Shown here one piece after another: positions 9,177-16,971 of a stretch of DNA of 64,000 nucleotides. A program made the translations under genes and the position numbers. Below the pieces are notes generated by a model. That model was not told the origin of the DNA. It was given only the letters and a program-made list of their open reading frames with translations, and did not search any database. Every line of letters begins with the position of its first letter. Position 1 is the first letter of the stretch. Source of the stretch: JBCCFW01 sp039029535 (GTDB lineage: Bacteria > Acidobacteriota > JBCCFW01); assembly GCA_039029535.1 (NCBI GenBank), contig JBCCFW010000020.1, positions 5,502 through 69,501 on the forward strand. Reading direction: 5' to 3'.

Positions 9177-9992
9177 GTGACCCCCGAGCTCTTCGGCATC
9201 CTCAACCTGACCCGGGACTCCTTCTCCGACGGCGGGAGCTACCTGGAGCCCGCCGACGCCCTGGCTCACGCCCGGCGTCTCGTGGCCGGCGGCGCCGCGA
9301 TCCTCGATGTCGGGGCCGAGTCCACCCATCCCGACTCGGAGGACGTCGACGCCGAGGAAGAGCTCCGACGCCTCCGTCCCGTGGTCGAGACGCTGCTCTC
9401 CGACGGGCTGGTCGTCTCGATCGACACCTGCAAGCCCGAGGTCATGGCGGAGATGGCCGCCCTCGGCGTCCACTTCATCAACGACGTCGACGGCTTCCGC
9501 GCCGAGGCGAGCTGGGAGGCCGTCGCGGACTCGGACTGCCGGCTCGTCGCCATGCACAGCCTCGCGGCCGGAGGCCGCGCCGACCGCGACGCCGAGGACG
9601 AGCTCGCCATCCTCGAGCGCATCGAGACCTTCGCCACCGAGCTGGTCCAGCGCGCCGAAGAATGCGGCGTCGCCCGCGAGCGTCTGATCCTCGATCCGGG
9701 GATGGGCTTCTTCCTCGGCTCGCGCGTCGAGACGAGCTGCACCGTGCTCGCGGGCCTCCCGAGGCTCCGCGCGCTCGGTCTCCCCCTGCTGGTCTCGACC
9801 TCACGGAAGTCGTTCCTCGGTCAGCTCACCGGTCGCGAGGTCGCCGAGCGGGGGCCGGCCACCCTCGCTTCGGAGCTCCACGCGGCGCGGTCCGGAGTCG
9901 ACTACATTCGAACCCACGACCCGGCCGCGCTCACCGATGCGCTGACCGTCTGGCGCGCGCTCGACGCCGCCGGCACCCACGATCCGACATGA
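9177..9992 (+). CDS. folP: dihydropteroate synthase (divergent loop 2)
   Basis: The 271-aa TIM-barrel protein matches dihydropteroate synthase, which condenses p-aminobenzoate with hydroxymethyl-dihydropterin diphosphate in folate synthesis. Motifs in order: GILNLTRDSFSDGG (family NvTPDSFSDGG), ILDVGAESTHP (family DVGGESTRP), VSIDTCKPEV, FINDVDG, LDPGMGF, STSRKSFLG, and the terminal RTHDPAALTDAL. Two usual residues differ: Pro to Arg in loop 1, and the Arg of ESTRP is His. The starting GTG 9177 places GILNLT at residue 6. The stop overlaps the next gene's ATG (ATGA). It could be a FolP paralogue with altered activity, but the core of the fold is intact. Confidence 0.88.
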   Translation: MTPELFGILNLTRDSFSDGGSYLEPADALAHARRLVAGGAAILDVGAESTHPDSEDVDAEEELRRLRPVVETLLSDGLVVSIDTCKPEVMAEMAALGVHFINDVDGFRAEASWEAVADSDCRLVAMHSLAAGGRADRDAEDELAILERIETFATELVQRAEECGVARERLILDPGMGFFLGSRVETSCTVLAGLPRLRALGLPLLVSTSRKSFLGQLTGREVAERGPATLASELHAARSGVDYIRTHDPAALTDALTVWRALDAAGTHDPT

Positions 9993-11257
9993 GTCTTCCC
10001 TACTCGCCTCGACCCACCCGACTCGTCACCGCCCTCGCGGTCCTCGCGCTGGGCGCGGCTGCCCTCTCGGACGGCGCACGAGCGGAGCCGACGAGCTTCG
10101 TGGTGGCGAGCACCGACGACCGCCTCGTCGTCACCCACCCGTCGCTCGAGCAAGCCGACGAGGCCCGGGACTTGCTCACCCGGCTCGAGAACCTCGACGC
10201 TCGTCTCGCCAGTCGCTTCGGCTTCCCGCTCCTGCCCGGCTCGCTGCACTTCCACGTCCGCCCGGAGTCGACCGAGACCGACGACGACCGCATCCACCTG
10301 GTCGTTCCCCGAAACGAGCAGTCACTCATCCTGCTGGCCGAGCTCACGCGCTTGCGGGCTCGGGCGAGCCTCGAGCCCCACCTCGGGCGCCAGCCGAACG
10401 CGAAGGACTGGCTCGGAGGACTGTCGGAGCTCGCCGCGCTCATGACCTTCGAGGGCGACGACCCTCAGCTCCGTCGCCGCTGGCTCGGAGAGCGAGCCCG
10501 CATCATGCTGGCCTCTCGCGAAGGTTCCGCCGAGTCCGCGCGCTCGCGTGAGGTCCGAGCTCTCGCTGCCTGGCTCCGCGACCCTCCCGAGCCTGGCTTC
10601 CTCGTCGGCCTCACCTGCCGTCTCCGCACCGGCCGAGGCCACGGAGCGACGGGCCCCGACGGTGCCGCGCGCACCCTCCTCCTCCCTCGCGAGGAGGCCT
10701 TGCGGCAACTGCTGGCTTCCGCCGACCGCCCTCCGCGCTCACCAGCACGACTCGCCAGCGACACGAGCGAAGTGCTGCGAGCCTGGGCCCCGGCGACCGA
10801 GAGCTGGACCTTCGAGGCTGCCCGCGGTGAAGGCGAGCTCCACGTGCTCAGCGAGGAGCTCACCTTCTGCAAGTTCCAACTTCGCGGTGACCAGGGTGAC
10901 GCCGAGGCGATCTTCGAGCTCGCGGTGGATGACGAGGCCCGAGCACGCCTCGCCGGTAGCTCGGGCCTGGGCCTCGACATCGGCGGGGGTCACGACACCC
11001 ACCTTCGCTTCGCCGTCCAGGTCGCGCTCGACGACGGACCGCTCGCCTGGCTGGACGTGCCGCTCTTTCACGCCGAGCTCCCAGCCCCCCGCGAGATCGC
11101 CTGGGGAGAGCTCTTGCCCACCGACGACGGCGCCTGCCCGGGCGACGTGAAACCCGAGCGCGTGCGCAGGTTGCGGGTGAGCGCGACGGCCACCAAGGGG
11201 CGTCACGTCCGCAGTCGGATCTTTCTCGGCGCGCTCCGCGTGCTGGGCTCGCGCTAG
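9989..11257 (+). CDS. secreted protein of unknown function, coupled to folP
   Basis: The 422-aa product starts at ATG 9989, overlapping the folP stop by four bases. It has a signal peptide (residues 1-31, hydrophobic VTALAVLALGAAAL, cleavage after GARA). I do not recognise the mature protein. Residues about 45-190 contain a helical part and LHFHVRP, and may resemble a degenerate peptidase-like fold. The C-terminal half (residues about 270-420) is beta-rich with alternating hydrophobics, suggesting a jelly-roll-like domain. No HExxH or other catalytic motif is evident. Coupling to folP suggests only co-expression, because an exported protein is unlikely to act in folate synthesis. Confidence 0.75.
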   Translation: MSLPYSPRPTRLVTALAVLALGAAALSDGARAEPTSFVVASTDDRLVVTHPSLEQADEARDLLTRLENLDARLASRFGFPLLPGSLHFHVRPESTETDDDRIHLVVPRNEQSLILLAELTRLRARASLEPHLGRQPNAKDWLGGLSELAALMTFEGDDPQLRRRWLGERARIMLASREGSAESARSREVRALAAWLRDPPEPGFLVGLTCRLRTGRGHGATGPDGAARTLLLPREEALRQLLASADRPPRSPARLASDTSEVLRAWAPATESWTFEAARGEGELHVLSEELTFCKFQLRGDQGDAEAIFELAVDDEARARLAGSSGLGLDIGGGHDTHLRFAVQVALDDGPLAWLDVPLFHAELPAPREIAWGELLPTDDGACPGDVKPERVRRLRVSATATKGRHVRSRIFLGALRVLGSR

Positions 11258-11270
11258 CTCGGGCAGACCC

Positions 11271-12107
11271 TCACTCGTCAGGCACGAACTGGACCGCGAA
11301 CAGCCACGGCCAGTGCTTGCCGGTGAGGAAGAACAGGCCGTTCGCCGGATCGTGCGCGATGCCGTTGAGAACATCGGCCTTGGCCCGCTCGCGGGACGTC
11401 AGCAGGCCCGAAGCGTCGATGACCGCGGTGACGACCCCCGTCTCGGGATCGATGCGAACGAGATGGTCGGTCGTCCAGACGTTGGCCCAGACCTGACCAT
11501 CGGCCCACTCGAGCTCGTTGATCTCACGCAGCGGCTTGCCGTTGAGCGTGACGTCCACGCCACCGATCACCTCGAAGGTCGTGTCGTCCCGGAACGTGAG
11601 CCGCGGGCTGCCATCGCTCATGATGAGCCGCGTGCCGTCGTGGGTGAGCCCCCAGCCTTCTCCGTCGTAGCGGTACCGCGCGAGCTCGGTCAGGTCGTGC
11701 AACCGGTAGACCAGGGCCAGACCCGACGTGTAGGTGAGCTGGACGAGCCGCCGGTCCACCAGCGCCAGGCCCTCCCCGAACAGCTCCGGCTTCAGGGGCC
11801 GATCCAGCACGACCTGCCCGCTCCGTGGCTCGACCCGCCGCAGCCGGGATCGCCCCCGCTGACCGGTGCTCTCGTAGAGCTCGCCCTCGTGCCAGAGCAG
11901 GCCCTGCGTGAAGGCGCTCTCGTCGTGGGGAAAGCGAGCGATGACCTCGACCCGGAGCTTCTCGACCGTCGAGGCCGGGGTCACTGACGCCGGCGTGCCG
12001 CCGTCCTTCGCGGGCTGGGGTGACGAGCAGGCGGCCGGCAGGCCCGCCAGGACGGCGACCAGCAGCGTCCCGAGGCGGGACGGACGAGAACGGCGTGGAG
12101 AGCTCAT
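11271..12107 (-). CDS. glutaminyl-peptide cyclotransferase (glutamine cyclotransferase), lipoprotein
   Basis: The 278-aa protein has a lipoprotein signal peptide (hydrophobic LGTLLVAVLAGLPAA then Cys, LPAAC lipobox). It is followed by the five-bladed beta-propeller typical of plant/bacterial-type glutaminyl cyclases, which convert N-terminal Gln to pyroglutamate. Signature segments are FPHDESAFTQGLLW, GWGLTHDG-LIMSDGS, and INELEWADGQVWANVW. The C-terminal NGIAHDP-LFLTGKHWP block is the conserved end of the family. I chose the ATG at 12107 because it opens directly into the signal peptide. It is divergent from the sigma factor gene 73 bp away and would sit in the periplasm on a lipid anchor. 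Confidence 0.9.
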   Translation of the reverse strand: MSSPRRSRPSRLGTLLVAVLAGLPAACSSPQPAKDGGTPASVTPASTVEKLRVEVIARFPHDESAFTQGLLWHEGELYESTGQRGRSRLRRVEPRSGQVVLDRPLKPELFGEGLALVDRRLVQLTYTSGLALVYRLHDLTELARYRYDGEGWGLTHDGTRLIMSDGSPRLTFRDDTTFEVIGGVDVTLNGKPLREINELEWADGQVWANVWTTDHLVRIDPETGVVTAVIDASGLLTSRERAKADVLNGIAHDPANGLFFLTGKHWPWLFAVQFVPDE

Positions 12108-12180
12108 GCTCGGAGAGTAGCGCGCCCCAGGCTCCCATCGCTGGACGGATGTCCCGAGAAGGACCAAGTTCAACTCGAGG

Positions 12181-12726
12181 ATGATTCCGTCCCCCGGCGA
12201 CCGTGGCGCCCTTTCCCGGGACTTCGAGCGACGCGCGCTCCCCCACGTGGCGGGCCTCCGCGCGCTGGCAGCCAACCTCTGCTCGCGCAGCGAAGACGCC
12301 GAGGAGCTCGTTCAGGAGACGCTCTTCCTCGCCCTCCGCGCCTTCGGCAGCCTGCGAGTCGACAGCAACGTGCGGGCCTGGTTGTTCCAGGTCGCCCGCA
12401 ACGCGCATCGCAGCGCGTGCCGCCGTCGTCTCCGACGAGCCGAGCAGGCCTGGCCCTGGCCCGAGCGCGAAGGCGGAACCACCGAGCCGGTCGACCCGCG
12501 CACCGGGAGCCGCCCCGAGGAGCTCGCCCGCGGCTGCGACCTGCGACGCGCGCTGGCCGGGCTACCGTCTCAGCAGCGCGAGCTCGTCATCTCGTCGCTG
12601 TTGTTGGACGTGCCTCGAGTCGAGTTGGCCCGCACGCTCCACTGGCCCGAAGCGACGGTGAGGACTCGTCTCCTCCGAGCGCGACGCCTCCTGCGTCGAC
12701 AGCTCGACGAGCGCCCGGCCGCCTGA
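12181..12726 (+). CDS. RNA polymerase sigma factor, ECF (sigma-70 family)
   Basis: The 181-aa protein has the two-domain layout of an extracytoplasmic-function sigma factor. Region 2 spans residues about 20-90 (DAEELVQETLFLALRAF, then VRAWLFQVARN). A region 4 helix-turn-helix spans residues about 120-175 (LPSQQRELVISSLLLDVP, ELARTLHWPEATVRTRLLRARRLL). The linker is Arg/Pro-rich. No anti-sigma factor gene is adjacent: the next gene is convergent and the upstream one is the divergent cyclotransferase. Its regulation and targets cannot be read from this window. Confidence 0.9.
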   Translation: MIPSPGDRGALSRDFERRALPHVAGLRALAANLCSRSEDAEELVQETLFLALRAFGSLRVDSNVRAWLFQVARNAHRSACRRRLRRAEQAWPWPEREGGTTEPVDPRTGSRPEELARGCDLRRALAGLPSQQRELVISSLLLDVPRVELARTLHWPEATVRTRLLRARRLLRRQLDERPAA

Positions 12727-12740
12727 TCAAGGCTGACGGC

Positions 12741-14177
12741 TCACGTGTCGGTTCGGTGGCCGAGGCTCAGCTCGGTGCGCAGGGCCTCGGCGATGTCGGG
12801 AGTGCGGAAGCGGAAGCCGGCATCGAGGGCCCGCGACGGCACGACGCGGGGACCGCTCAACAGCAAGCCGTCGGCCAGCTCCCGTCCGACCAGGAGCCGC
12901 AGCGCGAAGGCCGGCACTGGCAGGACCGTCGGTCGCCTCAACACGTCACCGAGCTCGTTCACCATCTCACCGAGACGAAGCGGCGTCGGCGCGACGGCGT
13001 TGACGGGCCCCTCCACCTCTCTCCCCTCGCGCAGGAGCCAGGCGACCAGCCCGAGCACGTCGTCGAGCGCGATCCACGACGCCCACTGACGGCCGTCACC
13101 GAGCGGCCCGGCCACGCCGAGCTGAGCGGCGGGCAGGAGCTTGCCGAGGACACCACCTCCGCGTCCGAGCACGAGCCCGATGCGAAGGTTCGCCACCGAC
13201 AAGCCGGCCTCGCGCGCGGGGTCGCAAGCGTCTTCCCAATCACGACAGAGATCGCCGAGGAAGTTGGACACCGGTGACGTGCTCTCGTCCTGAACACGGT
13301 CGCCAGCATGCGGGTCGTACCAACCGATGGCCGAGGCAACGATGAGACGACTCGGTGGCGACTCGGCGCGGGCGGCTGCTTCGCAGAGCGCTCGCGTGGC
13401 GGGCACGCGGCTGTCTCGAAGGAGCTCCTTGCGACGACGCGTCCAACGTCGGTCGGCGACGCCGGCACCGGCGAGGTGGATGACCGCGTCGAGCCCGCTC
13501 AGGTCCTCGGGCCGGGGTCCCTTGCGGACGTCCCAGTGCAGCTCGTCGTCGCGCCGCGGCTCGTGTCGAACCAGGCGGAAGACCTCGCAACCAGCGGCTT
13601 GAAGAAACGGCACGAGGTTGGAGCCGACGAAGCCGCTGCTCCCGCTCACGGCCACGCGAAGACGATGACCGTCCCCCCATCGGACGAGGTCGGCCACGGT
13701 GCGCCGATGACGATGAGAGAAGAGCCTCTCCAGACGACGCCTGACCTCCCCGCCTCCGAAGAGTCGACCGAGCGCGCCGAGCGGCAGCTCGTAGTCCACC
13801 CTGTCGACCATCCGGCAGCGGTCGGCCGACAACGGCTCGAAGTCGTGCTGGTGCCGCCAGCTCCGGAACAGCCCGGTTTCCTGAACGTCGACGAAGCGTC
13901 GCCCCGGCTGCACGTCCTCGTGCCGCGCACGCCAGCGGAAACGCAGCGGACCGAGATGCACGTGCAGGTGCCGCACGGCGCCGTCTTCGAGCCCACCCTG
14001 GTCAGGTGGCGTGCTCAGGCCAAACAGGGGCGGGTGGAGACGCTCGAAGGCCCCTTCCCGTGCATGCCAGGCCCAGGCCTGGTCCGCGGACACCGGCAAC
14101 TCGACGGCACGACGGAAGACGGTCACGACGGTCAGCTCCACGACGGGGCGTCTCGCCGCGGCAGGAAACGCCGACAC
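12741..14177 (-). CDS. SRPBCC domain fused to TIGR01777-type NAD(P)-dependent epimerase/dehydratase
   Basis: This 478-aa protein joins two domains. Residues about 18-165 form an SRPBCC (START/cyclase-like) hydrophobic-ligand domain of the kind found with cell-division inhibitor-like proteins. Residues about 176-470 form an extended SDR of the TIGR01777/YfcH group, with the nucleotide motif VAVSGSSGFVGSNL and the later IHLAGAGVADRRW and NLRIGLVLGRGGG segments. The fusion is common in bacteria and its substrate is unknown. The start is probably GTG 14177; an in-frame GTG about 17 codons later would also give a complete SRPBCC domain. It is convergent with the sigma factor gene. Confidence 0.87.
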   Translation of the reverse strand: MSAFPAAARRPVVELTVVTVFRRAVELPVSADQAWAWHAREGAFERLHPPLFGLSTPPDQGGLEDGAVRHLHVHLGPLRFRWRARHEDVQPGRRFVDVQETGLFRSWRHQHDFEPLSADRCRMVDRVDYELPLGALGRLFGGGEVRRRLERLFSHRHRRTVADLVRWGDGHRLRVAVSGSSGFVGSNLVPFLQAAGCEVFRLVRHEPRRDDELHWDVRKGPRPEDLSGLDAVIHLAGAGVADRRWTRRRKELLRDSRVPATRALCEAAARAESPPSRLIVASAIGWYDPHAGDRVQDESTSPVSNFLGDLCRDWEDACDPAREAGLSVANLRIGLVLGRGGGVLGKLLPAAQLGVAGPLGDGRQWASWIALDDVLGLVAWLLREGREVEGPVNAVAPTPLRLGEMVNELGDVLRRPTVLPVPAFALRLLVGRELADGLLLSGPRVVPSRALDAGFRFRTPDIAEALRTELSLGHRTDT

Positions 14178-14245
14178 GGGACATCCCGACAGGTCGACCC
14201 TACACTTTCAGGAAGACACCGAAGTGACGAGTCCCTCTTCCGGTC

Positions 14246-15151
14246 GTGACCGGACGGGGACGCCATGCTCCTCGAAGACACCTCACCTTGCGCCTGGTCG
14301 GTCTCCTCCCCGCGCAGCACGAACCGCTGCCGCTGCTGGTCCATCTCGAGAAGGACCGGGGCCTCGAGGTCGAGCTTCGTCGCGACGACGACGGTCGCGC
14401 GGCCTTCTGGGTCCTCGACGAAGACCATCGCCAGCTCGCGACTCAGGTGCTCGACGACTACGTCGCCGACCCTTCGGCGCCCGCCTTCGTAGACGCGGCG
14501 GCTCAGGTCGGACTGGCGACCGAGCGTCACGCCGAGCGACTCCGACGACGCGCCCAGCTCGAGACCCAGCGACGCCGTCGTGCGCCCTGGCATCGCCCGG
14601 TGACCGTGTCGTTGCTGTTGACCTGCAGCGTGATCGCCATCGTCGTGTCGCTGCTCGGCGCCGACACGGTGACCGCCTCTCTCGCTCCGGGTGGACGGCC
14701 CTCGTTGACCGACGCGTGGCGGCTGCTCACGGCCAGCCTGCTCCCAGTGAACGCGCTGCACCTCTTCTTCTCGTTGCTGTGGCTACACGAGCTGGGTGGC
14801 CTGCTCGAGAGCCGCTTCGGCAGCGCCCGGCTCGCGCTGGCGATGGTCGTGCTCGCGCTCGTCGGCAACGGCGCCGAGATGCTCGCGGTCGGCCCGGAGC
14901 TCGGTGGTCTCTCGACGGTGCTCGCCGGCCTGTTCGGCTTCGTCGTGGTGCGTCGTCGGCTCGGCCCGGCCTCCGGCTTGGTGCTTCCGGTGACGACGGA
15001 GCTGGCCATCGGCACCTGGCTGCTGCTCTCCCTGACGGGTACGCTCGGTTCTTCCGGCGTGGTCGGCCCCTTGGTCGGGCTCGCCATCGGCCTGAGCTCG
15101 GCGCTGGTCCAAGAGGCTCGGCGTCGACGACTGCGCGCCCTGACCGTCTAG
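14246..15151 (+). CDS. rhomboid-family membrane protein lacking the catalytic histidine (predicted pseudoprotease)
   Basis: The 301-aa protein follows the GlpG plan: a ~90-residue soluble N-terminal domain, an Arg-rich linker, then six or so membrane segments from about residue 113. The segment LLTASLLPVNALHLFFSLLW matches rhomboid TM2 (GlpG MHILFNLLW); His is kept but the oxyanion Asn is Ser. GGLSTVLAGLFGF matches the TM4 block with the nucleophilic Ser. In TM6, GlpG's AHIAGLAVG corresponds to GPLVGLAIG, so the catalytic His is Pro. The Ser-His dyad therefore cannot form. The start is GTG 14246; no better ATG lies in frame. An inactive iRhom-like role is inference. Confidence 0.82.
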   Translation: MTGRGRHAPRRHLTLRLVGLLPAQHEPLPLLVHLEKDRGLEVELRRDDDGRAAFWVLDEDHRQLATQVLDDYVADPSAPAFVDAAAQVGLATERHAERLRRRAQLETQRRRRAPWHRPVTVSLLLTCSVIAIVVSLLGADTVTASLAPGGRPSLTDAWRLLTASLLPVNALHLFFSLLWLHELGGLLESRFGSARLALAMVVLALVGNGAEMLAVGPELGGLSTVLAGLFGFVVVRRRLGPASGLVLPVTTELAIGTWLLLSLTGTLGSSGVVGPLVGLAIGLSSALVQEARRRRLRALTV

Positions 15152-15187
15152 ACGTCAGGGTCCCGCGACCGTGAGGGAGCGTTCGTC

Positions 15188-15835
15188 ATGACCTGGGGCC
15201 CTGCTTACCGACTCGTCACGTCCCGACTCGAGCTGCGCTGTCCGGATCCTGCCCGCGCGTCCGAGATGCGCGAGGCGATCATCGAAAGCCTCGATCGGCT
15301 TCGACCATTCATGCCTTGGTCCGCCTCCGAGCCCGAGAGCGTGGAAGACAAGGCTCGCCTCGTCGCCGGCTGGCGAGCCAGCTTCGATCGGGGCACCGAC
15401 GTCTCCTATCAGGTTTTCGATCGTGAGAACGATCGCTTCCTCGGGATGATCGGCTCGCACCCCAGGTGCGGACCGGGTGGCCGCGAGATCGGCTACTGGA
15501 TCCGCACGAGCCACGAGGGCCGCGGCCTGGTGACCGAGGCAGCGGCAGCGGTGACCCGCGCCGGGCTCTCCGAACCGGAGCGCTGGCGGATGGAGATCCA
15601 CCACTCCACGGACAACACGCGCAGCGAGGTCATCCCCCAGCGGCTCGGCTACACCCGTGAAGGCATCCTGCGCGCTCGTGAGCGTCAGGCCGACGGCCGT
15701 CTCAGCGACTCCGTGGTCTGGAGCCTCTTGCGTGAGGAGCTCGCGGGCTCACCGGTCATGGACTTCGAGGTCGAGGCCTACGACGTCCTGGGACGCGAGC
15801 TCGAGCTGGCCGGGGCGCAGTCGGCAGCGTCGTGA
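15188..15835 (+). CDS. GNAT acetyltransferase, RimJ/RimL-like (copy 1)
   Basis: The 215-aa protein is a GNAT N-acetyltransferase of the RimJ/RimL type, which acetylates N-terminal or small-molecule amines using acetyl-CoA. Markers are the opening RLVTSRLELR, the EIGYWIRTSHEGRGLVTEA segment containing the acetyl-CoA pyrophosphate loop (R/Q-x-x-G-x-G/A variant), and NTRSEVIPQRLGYTREGI with the usual N...LGF/Y-R-EG ending. A GAGGGAG ribosome-binding sequence lies ahead of the ATG. Its stop overlaps the GTG of the next gene (GTGA), and the two products are clearly paralogous along their whole length. Confidence 0.9.
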   Translation: MTWGPAYRLVTSRLELRCPDPARASEMREAIIESLDRLRPFMPWSASEPESVEDKARLVAGWRASFDRGTDVSYQVFDRENDRFLGMIGSHPRCGPGGREIGYWIRTSHEGRGLVTEAAAAVTRAGLSEPERWRMEIHHSTDNTRSEVIPQRLGYTREGILRARERQADGRLSDSVVWSLLREELAGSPVMDFEVEAYDVLGRELELAGAQSAAS

Positions 15836-16461
15836 GCTGGGGTCCGGCCCACCGCCTCGTCACCCCTCGCCTCGTGCTGCGTCCGCCCGATCCGACCCGT
15901 GCCGCCGAGGTTCTCGACGCGATCGAGGAGAGCCTCGAGAGCTTGCGCGCCACGATGACCTGGGCCGAGCACGAGCCCGAGTCGGTCGAGGAGAAGGCAC
16001 GACGACTCCGTGGAGGACGTGCTCGGTTTCACGAAGGCCTCGACCTCACCTACGGCATCTATCGGAAGGAGGACGACGTCTTCCTCGGCAACGTCAGCGC
16101 GCAAGCCCGCTGCGGAGCGGGTGGTCGCGAGCTGGGCTACTGGATCCGCACCAGCGCCGAGGGCCAGGGTCTCGTGAGCGAGGCTGCGGCAGCCGTCACT
16201 CGCGCGGCGCTGTCCGACGAGGCGACCTGGCGCATCGAGGTCTGCCACGGACCGGACAACGACCGCAGCGCGGGCATCCCGCGACGCCTGGGCTTCCGTC
16301 GCGACGCCGTGCTGCGCGCTCGCAAGCGCTGGGTCGACGGCAGCCTGCGCGACACCGTCGTCTGGAGCCTCCTCCGCGACGAGCTCGCAGGCTCACCGGT
16401 GACGAACGTCGAGGTCGAGGCCACCGACGTCTCGGGACGCGAGCTCGAGCTCGCCGGCTAG
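15832..16461 (+). CDS. GNAT acetyltransferase, RimJ/RimL-like (copy 2, tandem paralogue)
   Basis: The 209-aa product aligns end to end with the preceding GNAT protein: WGPAHRLVTPRLVLR, ELGYWIRTSAEGQGLVSEAAAAVTRAALS, DNDRSAGIPRRLGFRRDAVLRARKR and the tail GRELELAG are shared with small changes. It starts at GTG 15832 inside the upstream stop, so the pair is translationally coupled. The acetyl-CoA loop is SAEGQGLV, where copy 1 has SHEGRGLV. Tandem duplication with divergence of the substrate pocket is the simplest reading. Substrate unknown. Confidence 0.9.
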   Translation: MSWGPAHRLVTPRLVLRPPDPTRAAEVLDAIEESLESLRATMTWAEHEPESVEEKARRLRGGRARFHEGLDLTYGIYRKEDDVFLGNVSAQARCGAGGRELGYWIRTSAEGQGLVSEAAAAVTRAALSDEATWRIEVCHGPDNDRSAGIPRRLGFRRDAVLRARKRWVDGSLRDTVVWSLLRDELAGSPVTNVEVEATDVSGRELELAG

Positions 16462-16478
16462 CGTGCTCGAGGACCGAG

Positions 16479-16895
16479 CTACTCGAGCCGCTCGTGCAGG
16501 AGCTTGAGCAGGTCGATCGAGGTGATGATGCCGACTGGACGACCTCGATCGTCGACCACCGGCATCGCGCCGAACTTCTTCTCGATCATCTGCGCGACGA
16601 CGTCCTTCAGCGTGACGTTGGGGCCGACCGTCGCGACGTCGGTGGTCATGAGGTCCGCCGCGGTCTGAAGCATCAGCATGCGGTCCTCCTGCTTCTCCTG
16701 CTCGGAGCCGAAGCGCACGCTCATGTGCCGCTTGAGATCGCGGTCGGAGATCAGGCCGACGAGGGCACCGTTCGACACGATCGGCAGGTGCCGGATGGAC
16801 TTCTCCACCATCATCTGTAGGGCCTGGTAGAGACGGGTCTCCGGCACGGCCGTGATGAGATCGCGGTGCATCACGTCCTTGGCGAGAAGCGTCAT
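16479..16895 (-). CDS. CBS-pair domain protein
   Basis: The 138-aa protein consists of two CBS motifs only (residues about 1-60 and 75-138). The characteristic ends are GALVGLISDRDLKRHM and GRPVGIITSIDLLKLL. CBS pairs bind adenosine nucleotides and act as energy or ligand sensors. No effector domain is fused, so it probably works as a stand-alone regulator of another protein. It ends 17 bp from the convergent GNAT gene. Confidence 0.9.
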   Translation of the reverse strand: MTLLAKDVMHRDLITAVPETRLYQALQMMVEKSIRHLPIVSNGALVGLISDRDLKRHMSVRFGSEQEKQEDRMLMLQTAADLMTTDVATVGPNVTLKDVVAQMIEKKFGAMPVVDDRGRPVGIITSIDLLKLLHERLE

Positions 16896-16971
16896 GGTCT
16901 TCCTCCAGCAGCCGCCAGTGGCATTGGAGAAAGGCTATCAGCCGGCCTCTGGGTCCGGCGAGCCACCCCGT

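Noticed and set aside
8948..9992. Frame open from 8948 through the folP region joined to the secreted protein
   Set aside because: The first 347 codons are Arg/Pro-rich with no motif and lie across the clear DHPS gene; the real start of the secreted protein is ATG 9989, followed by a signal peptide.
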